From: Defluviitaleaceae bacterium
GTDB lineage: Bacteria > Bacillota > Clostridia > Lachnospirales > WQUN01
Reading direction: 5' to 3'
DNA length: 64,000 bases
NCBI GenBank assembly: GCA_009781755.1
Contig: WQVD01000006.1
Coordinates: 1 to 64,000 of the forward strand
Shown here: piece after piece, positions 1 through 8,867 of the stretch
Position numbering within the stretch: the first letter of the stretch is position 1
Layout of the letters: every line of letters begins with the position of its first letter
Notes under the pieces: model-generated
The model's database searches: none
The model's input: the letters and a program-made list of their open reading frames with translations, nothing else
What the model was told of the DNA's origin: nothing
Position numbers and translations under genes: made by a program

Positions 1-41
1 AATTGGTTAGTTTCTTTTACTTCATACTTCGTTTCATTCAT
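1..41 (-). CDS. partial YafQ/RelE-like toxin (5' end only)
   Basis: A reading frame enters from the left edge on the minus strand and overlaps the 3' end of the antitoxin gene. The start is the ATG at 39-41, with a second in-frame ATG at 42-44. Only 13 residues are visible, MNETKYEVKETNQ. A Lys/Tyr-rich opening followed by TNQ resembles the N-terminus of YafQ-type RelE-fold mRNA interferases, which usually follow a DinJ/RelB antitoxin with a short overlap. The call rests mainly on position; too little sequence is present to see catalytic residues. Confidence 0.45.
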   Translation of the reverse strand, partial: MNETKYEVKETNQ

Positions 42-315
42 CATTATCTAAATCCTCAAAAAGTGCATTCATGTCTCTGTATCCTTTTACAGACGGGTCG
101 CGACTGATTCTATTCGCTTCGGCAATTGCCAAAAGCGATTCCGCATTAGGACGAGAAGGACGCAAATCAAAGGGCAACCCTCCAATATTGCATGATTGAT
201 GAATGAATACCGTAACAGCCTCTGTTAGGGATAACCCGTATTGTGCATAAACGGTTTCTGCCGTTTTTTTTATTTCCAGGTTAAAACGGATATTTAAGCT
301 CGCTGTTTTTGTCAA
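34..315 (-). CDS. RelB/DinJ-family antitoxin
   Basis: A 93-residue protein with the RelB/DinJ layout: a short N-terminal beta strand (SLNIRFNLEIKKTAE) followed by a helix-rich ribbon-helix-helix segment (YAQYGLSLTEAVTVFIHQS) that dimerises and binds DNA, then an acidic tail (FEDLDNDE) of the kind that wraps the toxin. I place the start at TTG 313-315 because the AAAGGAGGG sequence lies 6-7 nt upstream of it. A longer frame from an ATG at 337-339 would put this ribosome binding site inside the gene. It overlaps the partial toxin at the left edge, so the two probably form an autoregulated toxin-antitoxin operon. Confidence 0.8.
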   Translation of the reverse strand: MTKTASLNIRFNLEIKKTAETVYAQYGLSLTEAVTVFIHQSCNIGGLPFDLRPSRPNAESLLAIAEANRISRDPSVKGYRDMNALFEDLDNDE

Positions 316-337
316 CTCAAGCCCTCCTTTTGCCTGC

Positions 338-369
338 ACTTTAACGCATATCGTTTACAAATGCAACCA
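338..369 (-). promoter_or_regulatory. promoter/operator-like element shared with the PepF-like gene
   Basis: Read on the minus strand, TTGCAT (361-366) and TAAAGT (338-343) are separated by 17 nt, a plausible -35/-10 pair for the antitoxin operon. The segment 348-369 is identical over 22 bp to 61523-61544, which sits in the same position upstream of the peptidase gene. The TTGCA..TGTAA core is a near-palindrome, so it may also bind a regulator. Function is inferred from position and identity only. Confidence 0.45.
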
Positions 370-822
370 AATTGGCTATTGTTTTAGCTTGTTAATACTT
401 TTACACGGTTACTTAATGTTAGCAGTGTAAAAGTTTGAGCCTATGTTCAAGTATAAAAAGGGGGTGCATGGTACGAATGTAATCAATAGGGCATGTTCCT
501 GGGTAATCATAAATTTATTCAATGGAACTTTCAAAATGGATCGAAAAAAGCCCGAAGAATCCGTATTCTCTGGGCTTTTGCAATTGTATCAAAGGCGATG
601 GCGATACCTCCGATTGGACGTTGACTTGGATACAATTTCAAGATACTCAAAACACCAGCTTTTCCAGACATTTTGCGTTTAATTAAATCATTTTCACTCA
701 ATTTTGTGAGTCTGTAAAACTATTAATCTAAAATAGGCGCATCAAAAACGCACCCATCTGCCGAGCATGAACACGAAATGAAAACCATTACACGATTCAG
801 GTAGCATTGTGTTTATGTATGG
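370..822. other. intergenic stretch without a convincing gene
   Basis: About 450 bases lie between the antitoxin promoter and the hypothetical gene at 823. A 79-codon plus-strand frame (443-682) lacks a ribosome binding site and recognisable protein features, and it runs straight through the terminator hairpin at 545-579. Apart from that hairpin I see nothing that can be named here. Confidence 0.5.
545..579 (-). terminator. rho-independent terminator
   Basis: An imperfect hairpin pairs AAAAGCCC-AAGAAT with ATTCTC-GGGCTTTT. Read on the minus strand it ends in six T residues, so it probably terminates transcripts from the gene at 823-1518. Confidence 0.6.
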
Positions 823-1518
823 CTAAGTATCGCTTGAATTAGGGCGCGATTTCAATAATTTGTGAGACGAAGTTATAGCACCTGTATGATGTGTAGAAAA
901 GTTAGTTGACAAATCTTGTACGCTAATTAATTCTAGCATAATCCTTGCATAAGTGGAGGGCTGTAAAGAGTTGTTTGGCGAATTTGCTTTCCATTCTGCA
1001 ATAACTGGAGTAAACATACCTTGTGAAATCAAACGTTCTCGGCGCACATGTTCAATGGCATATACTTTCTCGTATATTTTTGCCTTTTTATCATAAAAAT
1101 CTGTATAGAACTTAAGCATCTCAGTATCTGATTCAAACCAGTTTTCCACTATTTTTATCATATCATCAAATTGGACATAGCTAATTTTGCCGCTACGCAG
1201 AGCTTTTGTCAGCTTTGCAAGATACCGTGCTTTATAAATGCGATCAAGTCTATCCATAACTATAATAATAAGGCGGTACAAATCATCAGGCGTTTTTTCA
1301 AGATGCGATAATCTTTCGTGAAATCTCTGTAGGTCACCATCATTTATGGTTCCGTATTGAAACTCAACAAAATAATTTTCTAACTTTTCCAGCATGAAAT
1401 AATCGCGTACACTGCTTACGACACCAACCGCTGTTTTAGCAGCCGATGTTATAGCTGCTATTTGATATGGGAGACTACTCATTACAGTTGTAAAGAAAGG
1501 CAATAACAAATCAATCAT
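823..1518 (-). CDS. hypothetical protein
   Basis: A 231-residue protein that I do not recognise. The first 35 residues are hydrophobic (IDLLLPFFTTVMSSLPYQIAAITSAAKTAVGVV), suggesting membrane association or an amphipathic helix. The rest is helical and charged (EKLENYFVEFQ, DDLYRLIIIVMDRLDRIYKARYLAKLTKAL), with a low-complexity polar tail. I choose ATG 1516-1518 because AAAGGAG lies 9 nt upstream; a GTG immediately before it (1519-1521) is an alternative. The gene stands alone between the toxin-antitoxin pair and the nitrilase-family gene. Its lower GC content compared with the sugar region suggests a separate history, but no mobile-element signature is visible. Confidence 0.55.
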   Translation of the reverse strand: MIDLLLPFFTTVMSSLPYQIAAITSAAKTAVGVVSSVRDYFMLEKLENYFVEFQYGTINDGDLQRFHERLSHLEKTPDDLYRLIIIVMDRLDRIYKARYLAKLTKALRSGKISYVQFDDMIKIVENWFESDTEMLKFYTDFYDKKAKIYEKVYAIEHVRRERLISQGMFTPVIAEWKANSPNNSLQPSTYARIMLELISVQDLSTNFSTHHTGAITSSHKLLKSRPNSSDT

Positions 1519-1665
1519 CACCTAAAACTCCTTTTATAGTTTTGTTTCAATAAATATAACATAAAACAAAGTATAAAATGCGAGTTTTGCACTTAAAGAG
1601 ATTTCGAATTGTGTATTTGTATTAACCCTAACGTCATTACCCCTTTTCAATTATAACAACCATAT

Positions 1666-2505
1666 TTACAAGCATATTTCATAACAACCAAACGAACCGT
1701 CACCACATCGGAATGCCATATCCTCGGCGGATAACTTAGCGTTGGCGGTTCTGTCACTAAACAGCAGCTTCGGCGTGCCGGTGGGGTCGATGATGCCGGA
1801 TACACCCATGGGGAAGCCTCGTTCCGGTTTATCCCATACATATTCATCCTGGCCTGCGACAACAAACCAAACGCCGTATTTTTTGGCTTCGCAAATGGAT
1901 TCAAGCATGTAATCCCCGATGGTTGAATTGAAGATAATTTGCGTACCTTGGTCGGTAAATGATTTTACGATGCGTTCGCTTCCGGGGGAAAACGGGTGGT
2001 CGTCGCGGTCGGCGAAGGCTACGTCATAACAAATCATCATCCCGACCACCACATCGCGGCCGTTTATGTTGAGTGTAAACACCGGGCGGTTATGTGCGGT
2101 TTGGATGCCCATCTTTACTTCGCCCGGGGGAATCATATTTTTATCGTATCTGCCGACGATTTCTCCCAGCGGGTCGATAATAAAATTTGAATTGAAGATA
2201 CCCTGCGGACCATCGTTTCCGTAGGGTGCGTTTATATTGAATATCAAATGAATACCGTGCTTTTGCGCCGCGGCTTTTAATGCTGTAAATATCGGGCCGT
2301 CTGTTGCCTCTGCCATGCCGATATCGCTGAAGTTGTCGATCGCACCCGGGTTTAATCGGGTGAATACGCTTTCGCTCAGCAGTACAATATCCGGGTTGGT
2401 TTGCGCGACGGTTTTTTCTATTAATTCTAATATATGAGTGAGATTTTTTGATTTTGAACCAAGGCGAAGCTTTATACATGTGGTGGCTACCTTTACTGTA
2501 GGCAT
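1666..2505 (-). CDS. carbon-nitrogen hydrolase (nitrilase superfamily)
   Basis: A 279-residue enzyme of the nitrilase superfamily, which hydrolyses amide or nitrile C-N bonds with a Glu-Lys-Cys triad. The Glu is in LLSESVF near residue 45, the Lys lies around RYDKNMIPPGEVK, and the nucleophilic Cys is in GMMICYDVAFAD near residue 157. The length is normal for a single-domain amidohydrolase, and no signal peptide is seen. It is divergently transcribed from the sulfatase at 2586 with 80 nt between the starts. Its substrate cannot be read from sequence. Beside a sulfated-glycan locus an amide or N-acyl sugar derivative is conceivable, but this is inference. Confidence 0.85.
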   Translation of the reverse strand: MPTVKVATTCIKLRLGSKSKNLTHILELIEKTVAQTNPDIVLLSESVFTRLNPGAIDNFSDIGMAEATDGPIFTALKAAAQKHGIHLIFNINAPYGNDGPQGIFNSNFIIDPLGEIVGRYDKNMIPPGEVKMGIQTAHNRPVFTLNINGRDVVVGMMICYDVAFADRDDHPFSPGSERIVKSFTDQGTQIIFNSTIGDYMLESICEAKKYGVWFVVAGQDEYVWDKPERGFPMGVSGIIDPTGTPKLLFSDRTANAKLSAEDMAFRCGDGSFGCYEICL

Positions 2506-2585
2506 AATTTACAAACCCTCTTCCTTCATTTAATATACACAGATTATCATTCCGACAAATTATATGCAATTTATAAGGAGCCGTT

Positions 2586-4013
2586 ATGAATAAGCCCGCT
2601 ATTGTTTTAATTACTTGCGACGAGCTGCGCCGTGACGGCCTTAGTTTGTACGGCAACCAATCCATTTCTACGCCGCATTTGGATAAATTGGCATCCGCGT
2701 CCATGCGGTTCGATAATTGCTACACGCCCAGCCCCCTATGCTTGCCCGCACGCTGTGCCATTGCCACGGGGTTATTTCCGCACAACAGCGGTGCATACAG
2801 CAATTTCCGCGAATGCCCGCTCAATACGGGGCTACCCAATATTTTCACATTGCTTAAAAAAAGCGGTTATCGTGCGTCTATGTTCGGCAAGTGTCATTTC
2901 GTGCCGGCGGTAGACGAGCGTGCCACGGCGACCACCACAGTCGAAACCGAATACCGTGACCAATACCTTGCATTGGGTATTGATGACTTATATTTGCAAG
3001 ACGACAAAGCGGGTTCGATTTGGTTTTACGATGATTACAGCCGAGAGTTGGAGGCCGCCGGATACCTGGATGCGTATCGCGAGCGGCAGTGGAATAAAAA
3101 AGAATACGCGTCGGTCTTTGATTTCCCCGGCCCTGCGCAATGGCATCCTGATATTCGGGTAGCAGACAAAACCTGCGAGTACTTAGAAAAGTATGACCGC
3201 GAAGAAGCACCGTTTTTATGGCTGTCTTTCAGCGGGCCGCATTACCCCTTTGATCCGCCGGCGCAATATTTGAGCCGCGTAGATGCTTCGAAGATGAACA
3301 AGCGCGTTTATGATAAAAACGAATTCGACAACCCCAATCGGGTGCACCACACCAGTTATCACGGTCCGGCGGGTATAGACGCTTGCAACCGTGCCAAAGA
3401 CGGCGCATGCAAGAATTTTACGGAAGAATATTGGGAGCGACTCAGGGTTGCGTACAATGCCAACATTGCGCTGATTGATGACCAAATAGGCCGCGTTTTA
3501 GAAGTAGTGCGGCAAAAATTCGGCGACAACGCAATGATTATTTTTACTACTGACCACGGCGAGCTTTTGGGCGACCATGGTCTTTGGGGTAAGCATAATT
3601 GCGTCTACGATTCGGTGTGGCGCACGCCGTTGTTTATACAATTTCCGCATGGCGCACACGCGGGTGAGGTAGCAGAGGCAAAGGTGAATACCATGGATTT
3701 GCTGCCCACTATTTTGCGCGTTGCCGATATTGACACCGATGTGCGGTTTGACGGGCGGGAATTAATCTCGCACGCAGCGGCAGGGGGATATGATTATATC
3801 TTCGCCGAAGCGGAGGGTTTAATGGCGGTGACCGACGGCGTGTACAAATATTGCTACGCACGGTTTGGCGATAAGGACTTTCACGAGTTAATGAACCTTG
3901 AAGCCGACCCGAATGAATTTAATAATTTCTACAACGACCCTACGCACAACGAAACGTTAATCCGCTTGCAAAAGCAAATCATCGAGCGTCTGGTGAAGGA
4001 TGTTCTTCCATAA
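2586..4013 (+). CDS. sulfatase, Cys type (sulfatase 1)
   Basis: A 475-residue member of the alkaline phosphatase/sulfatase superfamily that hydrolyses sulfate esters. The N-terminal metal-binding stretch LITCDELRRDG is followed by the signature C-L-P-A-R at Cys52, which must be converted to formylglycine for activity. A second metal site, TTDHGELLGDHGLWGKHN, lies near residue 320. No signal peptide precedes the fold, so the enzyme is probably cytoplasmic. A good ribosome binding site (AAGGAG, 5-6 nt before ATG) fixes the start. The gene opens a run that continues with the LacI regulator 20 nt downstream. The maturase needed for Cys activation is encoded at 31901-33004. Substrate specificity is unknown. 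Confidence 0.95.
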   Translation: MNKPAIVLITCDELRRDGLSLYGNQSISTPHLDKLASASMRFDNCYTPSPLCLPARCAIATGLFPHNSGAYSNFRECPLNTGLPNIFTLLKKSGYRASMFGKCHFVPAVDERATATTTVETEYRDQYLALGIDDLYLQDDKAGSIWFYDDYSRELEAAGYLDAYRERQWNKKEYASVFDFPGPAQWHPDIRVADKTCEYLEKYDREEAPFLWLSFSGPHYPFDPPAQYLSRVDASKMNKRVYDKNEFDNPNRVHHTSYHGPAGIDACNRAKDGACKNFTEEYWERLRVAYNANIALIDDQIGRVLEVVRQKFGDNAMIIFTTDHGELLGDHGLWGKHNCVYDSVWRTPLFIQFPHGAHAGEVAEAKVNTMDLLPTILRVADIDTDVRFDGRELISHAAAGGYDYIFAEAEGLMAVTDGVYKYCYARFGDKDFHELMNLEADPNEFNNFYNDPTHNETLIRLQKQIIERLVKDVLP

Positions 4014-4033
4014 CAAAATCCAAGGAGTATAAA

Positions 4034-5065
4034 ATGTCAAACGTAACCATTACCGGCATTGCCAAGGAAACGAATCTTTCGACGGCCACGGTGTCGCGGG
4101 TATTAAGCGGCAGCGATTACCCGGTAAAGTTGGAAACCCGGAAAAAGATTATGGATGCCGCAGAAAAAGTCGGCTATGTGCCCAATATGCTGGCAAGAGG
4201 GTTAAAAACCAGGCACTCCAATGAAATCGCAGTGATTGTTCCCTACATCCATTATCCGTTTTTTTACTCCATCGTGACCGGCATTGAAACGGTGCTTGCC
4301 AAATCTGCGTTCAATATGTCCTTGCACCTTACACGGAGTTTAAACGCACCGCCGGATTCGTTAGCGAGTAGGCTGGTCGGTAATATGGTGGCGGGTGTAA
4401 TTATCACCACCGATAGCATGCCGCAAAATTTTTACAATGTGTTGTTGGGATTAAACCAAAAAAACGGGCTGCCCGTGATTACCATGGACTATGAGCTAAA
4501 GGAATATCAATTCCCGGGCGTATATTTTGATTATTTTGCGGGCGCGAAGATGGCATTGGAATATCTCTTTGACAAAGGACACCGCCAAATCGCCTTCGCG
4601 TCATGTCCCATTACCCACTAAACCCGCAAGGCAAGATGGGCAGGCGTACAAGACGCTTGCAAAGCATGGGGCCATAAAACCATTGATTTATTCACAGACG
4701 AAGTTGATTATGATTATTTTAATGATTTTCATGTAGGCGCATCCATCGCACGGAAAATCATAAAAAACAAAAAAAAGTATACGGCCATAGCCGCAAGCAA
4801 TGACACCATTGCCATAGGGCTAATGGTGGAGCTTACCAAACAAGGCATACGCGTGCCGGAGGACATCTCGATTATAGGGTTTGATGACTCTTCTTATTCG
4901 ATGATGACCATACCGGCACTGACCACCATACGCATACCTGCCGTGGAAATGGGCGAGAAGGCTGCGCATGCGGTGCTGGATGCGATAAATAAAAAGGAAA
5001 CGCCCACCGACATTAACCTTGGGCCGCGCGTGATAGAAAGATCAAGCGTAAAGCCGTTGCATTAA
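4034..5065 (+). pseudogene. LacI-family regulator interrupted by one in-frame ochre stop
   Basis: The reading frame encodes a typical LacI/GalR repressor of 343 residues. It has an N-terminal helix-turn-helix (VTITGIAKETNLSTATVSRVLSG), the hinge region, and a periplasmic-binding-protein-like sugar domain ending in IGFDDSSYSMMTIPALTTIR. At codon 196 a TAA (4619-4621) splits it. The same frame then continues without any other fault to the normal C-terminus at 5065. A tyrosine codon (TAC or TAT) at this place would restore the protein. The ribosome binding site CAAGGAG precedes ATG 4034. The N-terminal part alone could bind DNA but would lack most of the effector domain. It sits directly upstream of the transporter it presumably controlled. 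A base-calling error is possible. Confidence 0.85.
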
Positions 5066-5091
5066 TTTGTGAATTGCCACAAAAAATTTAC

Positions 5092-5127
5092 ATAATCGTT
5101 GACAACGATTATTACAAATGCTACACT
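5092..5127 (+). promoter_or_regulatory. promoter with overlapping palindromic operator for the ABC transporter
   Basis: A perfect palindrome with 10-bp arms (ATAATCGTTG at 5092-5101 and CAACGATTAT at 5103-5112) around one central base overlaps a consensus -35 box TTGACA at 5099-5104. After 17 nt comes TACACT (5122-5127) as the -10 box. A further half-site-like AATCGTTTAC lies at about 5142-5151. A repressor on the palindrome would block RNA polymerase. The adjacent LacI-family gene is the natural candidate, although its coding frame is broken. A degenerate catabolite-response-like match also overlaps this site. Confidence 0.7.
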
Positions 5128-5210
5128 GCTTTCGCGATAGCAATCGTTTACTAAAATCAATACATAAGGCATGACGCATTGAATAATTTATTCAGGTAGG
5201 TGGCCTAGAG

Positions 5211-6173
5211 ATGGAAAAGCCGATTAAATTTAAAGAAAAGCGCCGTAGCCTGCTTCAAGACATCAAACGAAATTATTGGTTGTACATTATGCTGATCCCG
5301 GCGATAGTGTTTTATATTGTATTTCAATATATACCTACGGCCGGGGTTTTTATTGCGTTCCAAGAGTACCGCATTGGTGAAGGATTTTTCTTTACTATTT
5401 TCGGGCATGAATGGGTCGGCTTCGACAACTTCCGAATAGTTTTATCCAATGAGCGGATTATTGGCCTGATAAGGATGACCATCCTCTACAGCCTTGGCTT
5501 CATGGTCGTGAATTTGGTTGCCTCGGTAGGTTTGGCATTGCTGCTGTCTGAGATCGGAAGCAAATGGTTTAAAAAGGTATCGCATTCCATGATATTTTTG
5601 CCGTACTTTGTTTCTTGGGTGGTTGTTTCGTTTATCACATTTGCCTTGTTTAGCGGTCGTCACGGTTTGCTTACCAATATGTTAGCTTCTTTTGGGGTTG
5701 ACTTTAACTTTTATCACACACCGTGGATATGGCCGTTTATTTTGTTGTTCTTGTCCGCGTGGAAAAGCGTCGGCTTCAGCAGTATTATTTATTTGGCGGT
5801 CATTACCGGAACCGACCCGCAGATGCACGAAAGCGCCCGCGTAGACGGTGCCAACGTATGGCAGCGCATTTGGCATATTAGCCTGCCGATGCTTAAGCCT
5901 ACCATTATATTGCTTACGATCATGGGGCTCGCGGGCATCATGAGTACCGACGGCGGCATGTTCTTCCAAATTGTGGGTAACAACACCGCCCTGCACCGCA
6001 TGGCGGATACGATTGACGCACACATTATGCGTACATTGATGGTGCCCGGGTCGGCTATATCGTTCCAGCAGACGACGGCGCTGGGATTGTTCCAACAATT
6101 TGTAGGTTTTGCGTTGATCATAACCGTTAATACCATTATCAAGTTTGTCGCACCCGAGCATGCGATATTCTAA
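5211..6173 (+). CDS. sugar ABC transporter permease (LplB/YteP type)
   Basis: A 320-residue inner-membrane permease with six predicted hydrophobic segments, beginning near residues 24-45 (YWLYIMLIPAIVFYIVFQYI). The cytoplasmic EAA loop, which contacts the ATPase, is seen in ESARVDGANVWQRIWHISLP. The sequence resembles the LplB/YteP group, which in Firmicutes imports complex oligosaccharides such as rhamnogalacturonan fragments together with a YtcP-type partner and a lipoprotein. Both partners follow directly. The ribosome binding site is weak (AGGTAGGTGG some 9 nt before ATG). No ATPase gene is present in the window, so the transporter probably uses a shared multi-substrate ATPase such as MsmX. 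Confidence 0.93.
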   Translation: MEKPIKFKEKRRSLLQDIKRNYWLYIMLIPAIVFYIVFQYIPTAGVFIAFQEYRIGEGFFFTIFGHEWVGFDNFRIVLSNERIIGLIRMTILYSLGFMVVNLVASVGLALLLSEIGSKWFKKVSHSMIFLPYFVSWVVVSFITFALFSGRHGLLTNMLASFGVDFNFYHTPWIWPFILLFLSAWKSVGFSSIIYLAVITGTDPQMHESARVDGANVWQRIWHISLPMLKPTIILLTIMGLAGIMSTDGGMFFQIVGNNTALHRMADTIDAHIMRTLMVPGSAISFQQTTALGLFQQFVGFALIITVNTIIKFVAPEHAIF

Positions 6174-6191
6174 GAAAGGCGGGCGTGTGTA

Positions 6192-7082
6192 ATGGAAGGC
6201 AAAAATCGCTTAGACCGTAATCCGCTTGGTTTTAGCATTATGGCATATACCATTGTAGGTATCATGGCCATACTCGGGCTTGCGCCGTTTTGGTTGCTGG
6301 TATCGGGTTCGCTGACCGACAATGCAACTATTATGCGCGAGGGCTTTACCTTTTGGCCGTCAATGTTTTCGCTGGACGCTTACCGTATGGTGTTTGCGGT
6401 TCCGGAAGTGATATTCCGCGCTTACTTTGTTACTATATTCATTACGATTGCAGGCACACTTGGCACGGTGCTTTTATGCAGCATCACAGGCTATTCGCTG
6501 TCTCGCAAGGATTTTGCGTATCGTAATGCTTTCGCATTTTTCTTCTATTTCCCCAGTCTGTTTTCGGGTGGTCTTATCCCGTTCTTTTTACTTATGATTG
6601 CGCTGGGTATGCGCAACAATCCTTTGTCAATGATATTGCCTGCGATGATGAGCTTCTTTTTTATCGTGGTTTTGCGTTCCTTCTTCAAGCAATTACCGGA
6701 TGAAATCGGTGAAAGCGGCAAGATGGACGGTGCCAACGAATTGGTCATTTGCTTTAAGCTGTATATGCCCATGGCGGTGCCCGCAATTGCAACCATTGCC
6801 CTATTTGCTGCGCTCAATTATTGGAACTCATGGCAGCCTGCTATGTTGTTTATCAATGACCCCAACTGGTTCCCGCTCCAACTTGTAATGCATCGTATTT
6901 TGAACGCCGCCGGGGATGTGATGCGGTACGGACAGATGGCAGGTGTTTCTACGCGCAGCATTCCCACGCAGGCATTTCAGCTTGCCATGGTATGCGTGGC
7001 GACAGGACCGATTATCCTGCTGTTTCCGTTTATCCAAAAATACTTTATCAAGGGTCTCACCATAGGTGCTGTAAAGGGATAG
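6192..7082 (+). CDS. sugar ABC transporter permease (YtcP type)
   Basis: A 296-residue permease, the second membrane subunit of the transporter. Six hydrophobic segments are apparent, the first at about residues 15-38 (IMAYTIVGIMAILGLAPFWLL). The EAA loop is visible as IGESGKMDGANELVICFKLYMP. It follows the first permease by 18 nt with the ribosome binding site AGAAAGGCGGG and precedes the binding-protein gene by 36 nt, so the three form one operon. The pairing of an LplB-like and a YtcP-like permease is the usual arrangement of Firmicute carbohydrate uptake CUT1-subgroup systems for oligosaccharides. Confidence 0.93.
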   Translation: MEGKNRLDRNPLGFSIMAYTIVGIMAILGLAPFWLLVSGSLTDNATIMREGFTFWPSMFSLDAYRMVFAVPEVIFRAYFVTIFITIAGTLGTVLLCSITGYSLSRKDFAYRNAFAFFFYFPSLFSGGLIPFFLLMIALGMRNNPLSMILPAMMSFFFIVVLRSFFKQLPDEIGESGKMDGANELVICFKLYMPMAVPAIATIALFAALNYWNSWQPAMLFINDPNWFPLQLVMHRILNAAGDVMRYGQMAGVSTRSIPTQAFQLAMVCVATGPIILLFPFIQKYFIKGLTIGAVKG

Positions 7083-7118
7083 CATCTATATAAAATAAAA
7101 ATCCAAGGAGGATTTGAA

Positions 7119-8744
7119 ATGAAGAAGATGTTTTTAGCAATCGCATTGATTTTGGCTGCGGCTTTGGCTTTTACTGCTTGCGGCAGAAACAATGACGACG
7201 ATAACGACGGCAACAATCAGCAAACACCCGCCGTTACTCAAGCACCCGCCGACACCACCCAAGCACCGGGCGATGACAACCAAACACCTGCCGAAACTCA
7301 ACCACCGGCAGACCCTATCCGCCTTACTTACGCCGTTGCGAGGCCGGACCGCCTTACACAACAGCATGCACTGGATGCGATGAATGCAGCGCTCTTGGAA
7401 AGAGGCTTCATTTTGGAATTTGATCTCTTCGACGGAGCCATGTATCAAGTTATGTTGGCCGGTATGGAAGCAGATTTGGTTGCTGCCGCGCGTTGGAATG
7501 ACTTTATCCCCAACGCACAACAGGGTGCTTTTGCTCCCATTGACAGAGAACTTATCCGCACTTTGATGCCGACTTGGTATGAAAATCATGCCGGATTCTT
7601 GGAAGCCGCTACGGTAGACGGCCAAATTTTTGCCATCCCCAACAACTTCGTAGGCATCAACGCACCGTATTGGATGCTTCGTAGGGACTGGTTCCCCCCC
7701 GGGCTTACTTCCATTCAAAGCATGGATGATTTGTATGCGTACTTGGCGCATGCCCGCACCATCAACCCGCATATGATTCCCATTGCTATGTCAACCGCTC
7801 AAGTAAACTGGCAAATGGCTGCACTGGGCTTTGCGCAGACCCATGTTTTCGCACCCGGCACCCCGCGTTCTGTCAGTGCAATTGCCATGGACAAACGCGA
7901 CTACCCCAATTTTGTTATGCACTACACCTATGAAATGGAAGAGTATGTAGAATTCCTGCGCTGGATGACCCGCTTTTATGATTCCGGATTCTTCCATTCA
8001 GATATTCTTACCAACCCGTTCCCTTGGCAAGAAGCCTTTTTTGCCGGTGAGTCGGCCGTATTTGCCGGTACTAACCATGATTGGGTAAACTGGATTGGCA
8101 GAGAACTTGAAGCGGCAGACCCGAATGCAGAGTTGTATCTGCTTGACTTTGGTGCAGTCTTTAATGTCTATGCAGATCATACCTCTGCAATGGGTCAAGG
8201 CATGACGATACCTTCACGCTCTGCAGACTCCGTGCCTGACGTACTGCGCTTGATTTACGCGTTTTATACGGACCAAGCCCTGCAAGACTTATGGCGTTAT
8301 GGCGTAGAAGGCGTTGACCATATTCATCACGCCGACGGCAGATTTGAAATATTGGATCCGGACGGCATGGATATGCCCATCGCATTTGCTCCCATTTATG
8401 AAAATGTATTCCATAACAGAGTATTGGTAACGCAAAATCCCCAATATATCGAATTCAGAGACCAAGCACGTGCAAGAGGGTGGGTAAACCCGTTTGTAGA
8501 ATTCGTATTTGACATGTCTGACCCTGCAAATGCAGCCCTTAGAAATAACCTTCATGCCACTACCTTGGAACACCTTCCGATGATTTCCATCGGTATGACC
8601 AACGGCGACGCCGATGCGGCCATTGCCCGTCTTATGGAGGCCCTCCTTGCAAACGGCTTGGAAGAGTATAGAGAAGAAAATGTACGCCAAATGAATGCAT
8701 TTGCACAAGAAAGAGGACTTAACATAACCGTAAGTCTGCCGTAA
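7119..8744 (+). CDS. extracellular solute-binding lipoprotein of the sugar ABC transporter
   Basis: A 541-residue lipoprotein that captures the oligosaccharide outside the membrane and delivers it to the two permeases. The signal peptide ends in a lipobox, AFTAC, with Cys21 as the lipidated residue. A flexible linker rich in Thr, Gln, Pro and Ala (about residues 30-66) follows before the two-lobed binding domain. The length matches the large LplA/YtcQ group that binds long oligosaccharides. The ribosome binding site AAGGAGGA lies 8 nt before ATG. Transcription ends at the hairpin 8812-8849. This is the only secreted sugar-handling protein seen in the locus, which supports uptake before breakdown. 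Confidence 0.93.
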   Translation: MKKMFLAIALILAAALAFTACGRNNDDDNDGNNQQTPAVTQAPADTTQAPGDDNQTPAETQPPADPIRLTYAVARPDRLTQQHALDAMNAALLERGFILEFDLFDGAMYQVMLAGMEADLVAAARWNDFIPNAQQGAFAPIDRELIRTLMPTWYENHAGFLEAATVDGQIFAIPNNFVGINAPYWMLRRDWFPPGLTSIQSMDDLYAYLAHARTINPHMIPIAMSTAQVNWQMAALGFAQTHVFAPGTPRSVSAIAMDKRDYPNFVMHYTYEMEEYVEFLRWMTRFYDSGFFHSDILTNPFPWQEAFFAGESAVFAGTNHDWVNWIGRELEAADPNAELYLLDFGAVFNVYADHTSAMGQGMTIPSRSADSVPDVLRLIYAFYTDQALQDLWRYGVEGVDHIHHADGRFEILDPDGMDMPIAFAPIYENVFHNRVLVTQNPQYIEFRDQARARGWVNPFVEFVFDMSDPANAALRNNLHATTLEHLPMISIGMTNGDADAAIARLMEALLANGLEEYREENVRQMNAFAQERGLNITVSLP

Positions 8745-8811
8745 CGTAGTAACGATTATCGCGATGGTTTGCAAAATAAGAAATAAATAATTAAATGTAA
8801 GCGAAAAGCAC

Positions 8812-8849
8812 AAAAAAGCGATGACGGAGAAATCCGTCATCGCTTTTTT
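8812..8849. terminator. bidirectional rho-independent terminator
   Basis: A perfect 17-bp stem (8812-8828 with 8833-8849) with a GAAA loop begins in six A and ends in six T residues, so it can act in both directions. It separates the converging transporter operon and the minus-strand UroD/sulfatase operon. Confidence 0.9.
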
Positions 8850-8867
8850 ATATAGTATCAACAGCTA

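Noticed and set aside
443-682. 79-codon plus-strand frame
   Set aside because: No ribosome binding site, no recognisable domain, and it spans a terminator hairpin.
2141-2704. 187-codon minus-strand frame across the nitrilase start and sulfatase start
   Set aside because: It is a shadow of two well-supported genes, contains the divergent promoter, and has a sequence typical of antisense translation.
7134-7772. 212-codon minus-strand frame inside the solute-binding protein gene
   Set aside because: Antisense to a clear lipoprotein gene; no ribosome binding site or family resemblance.
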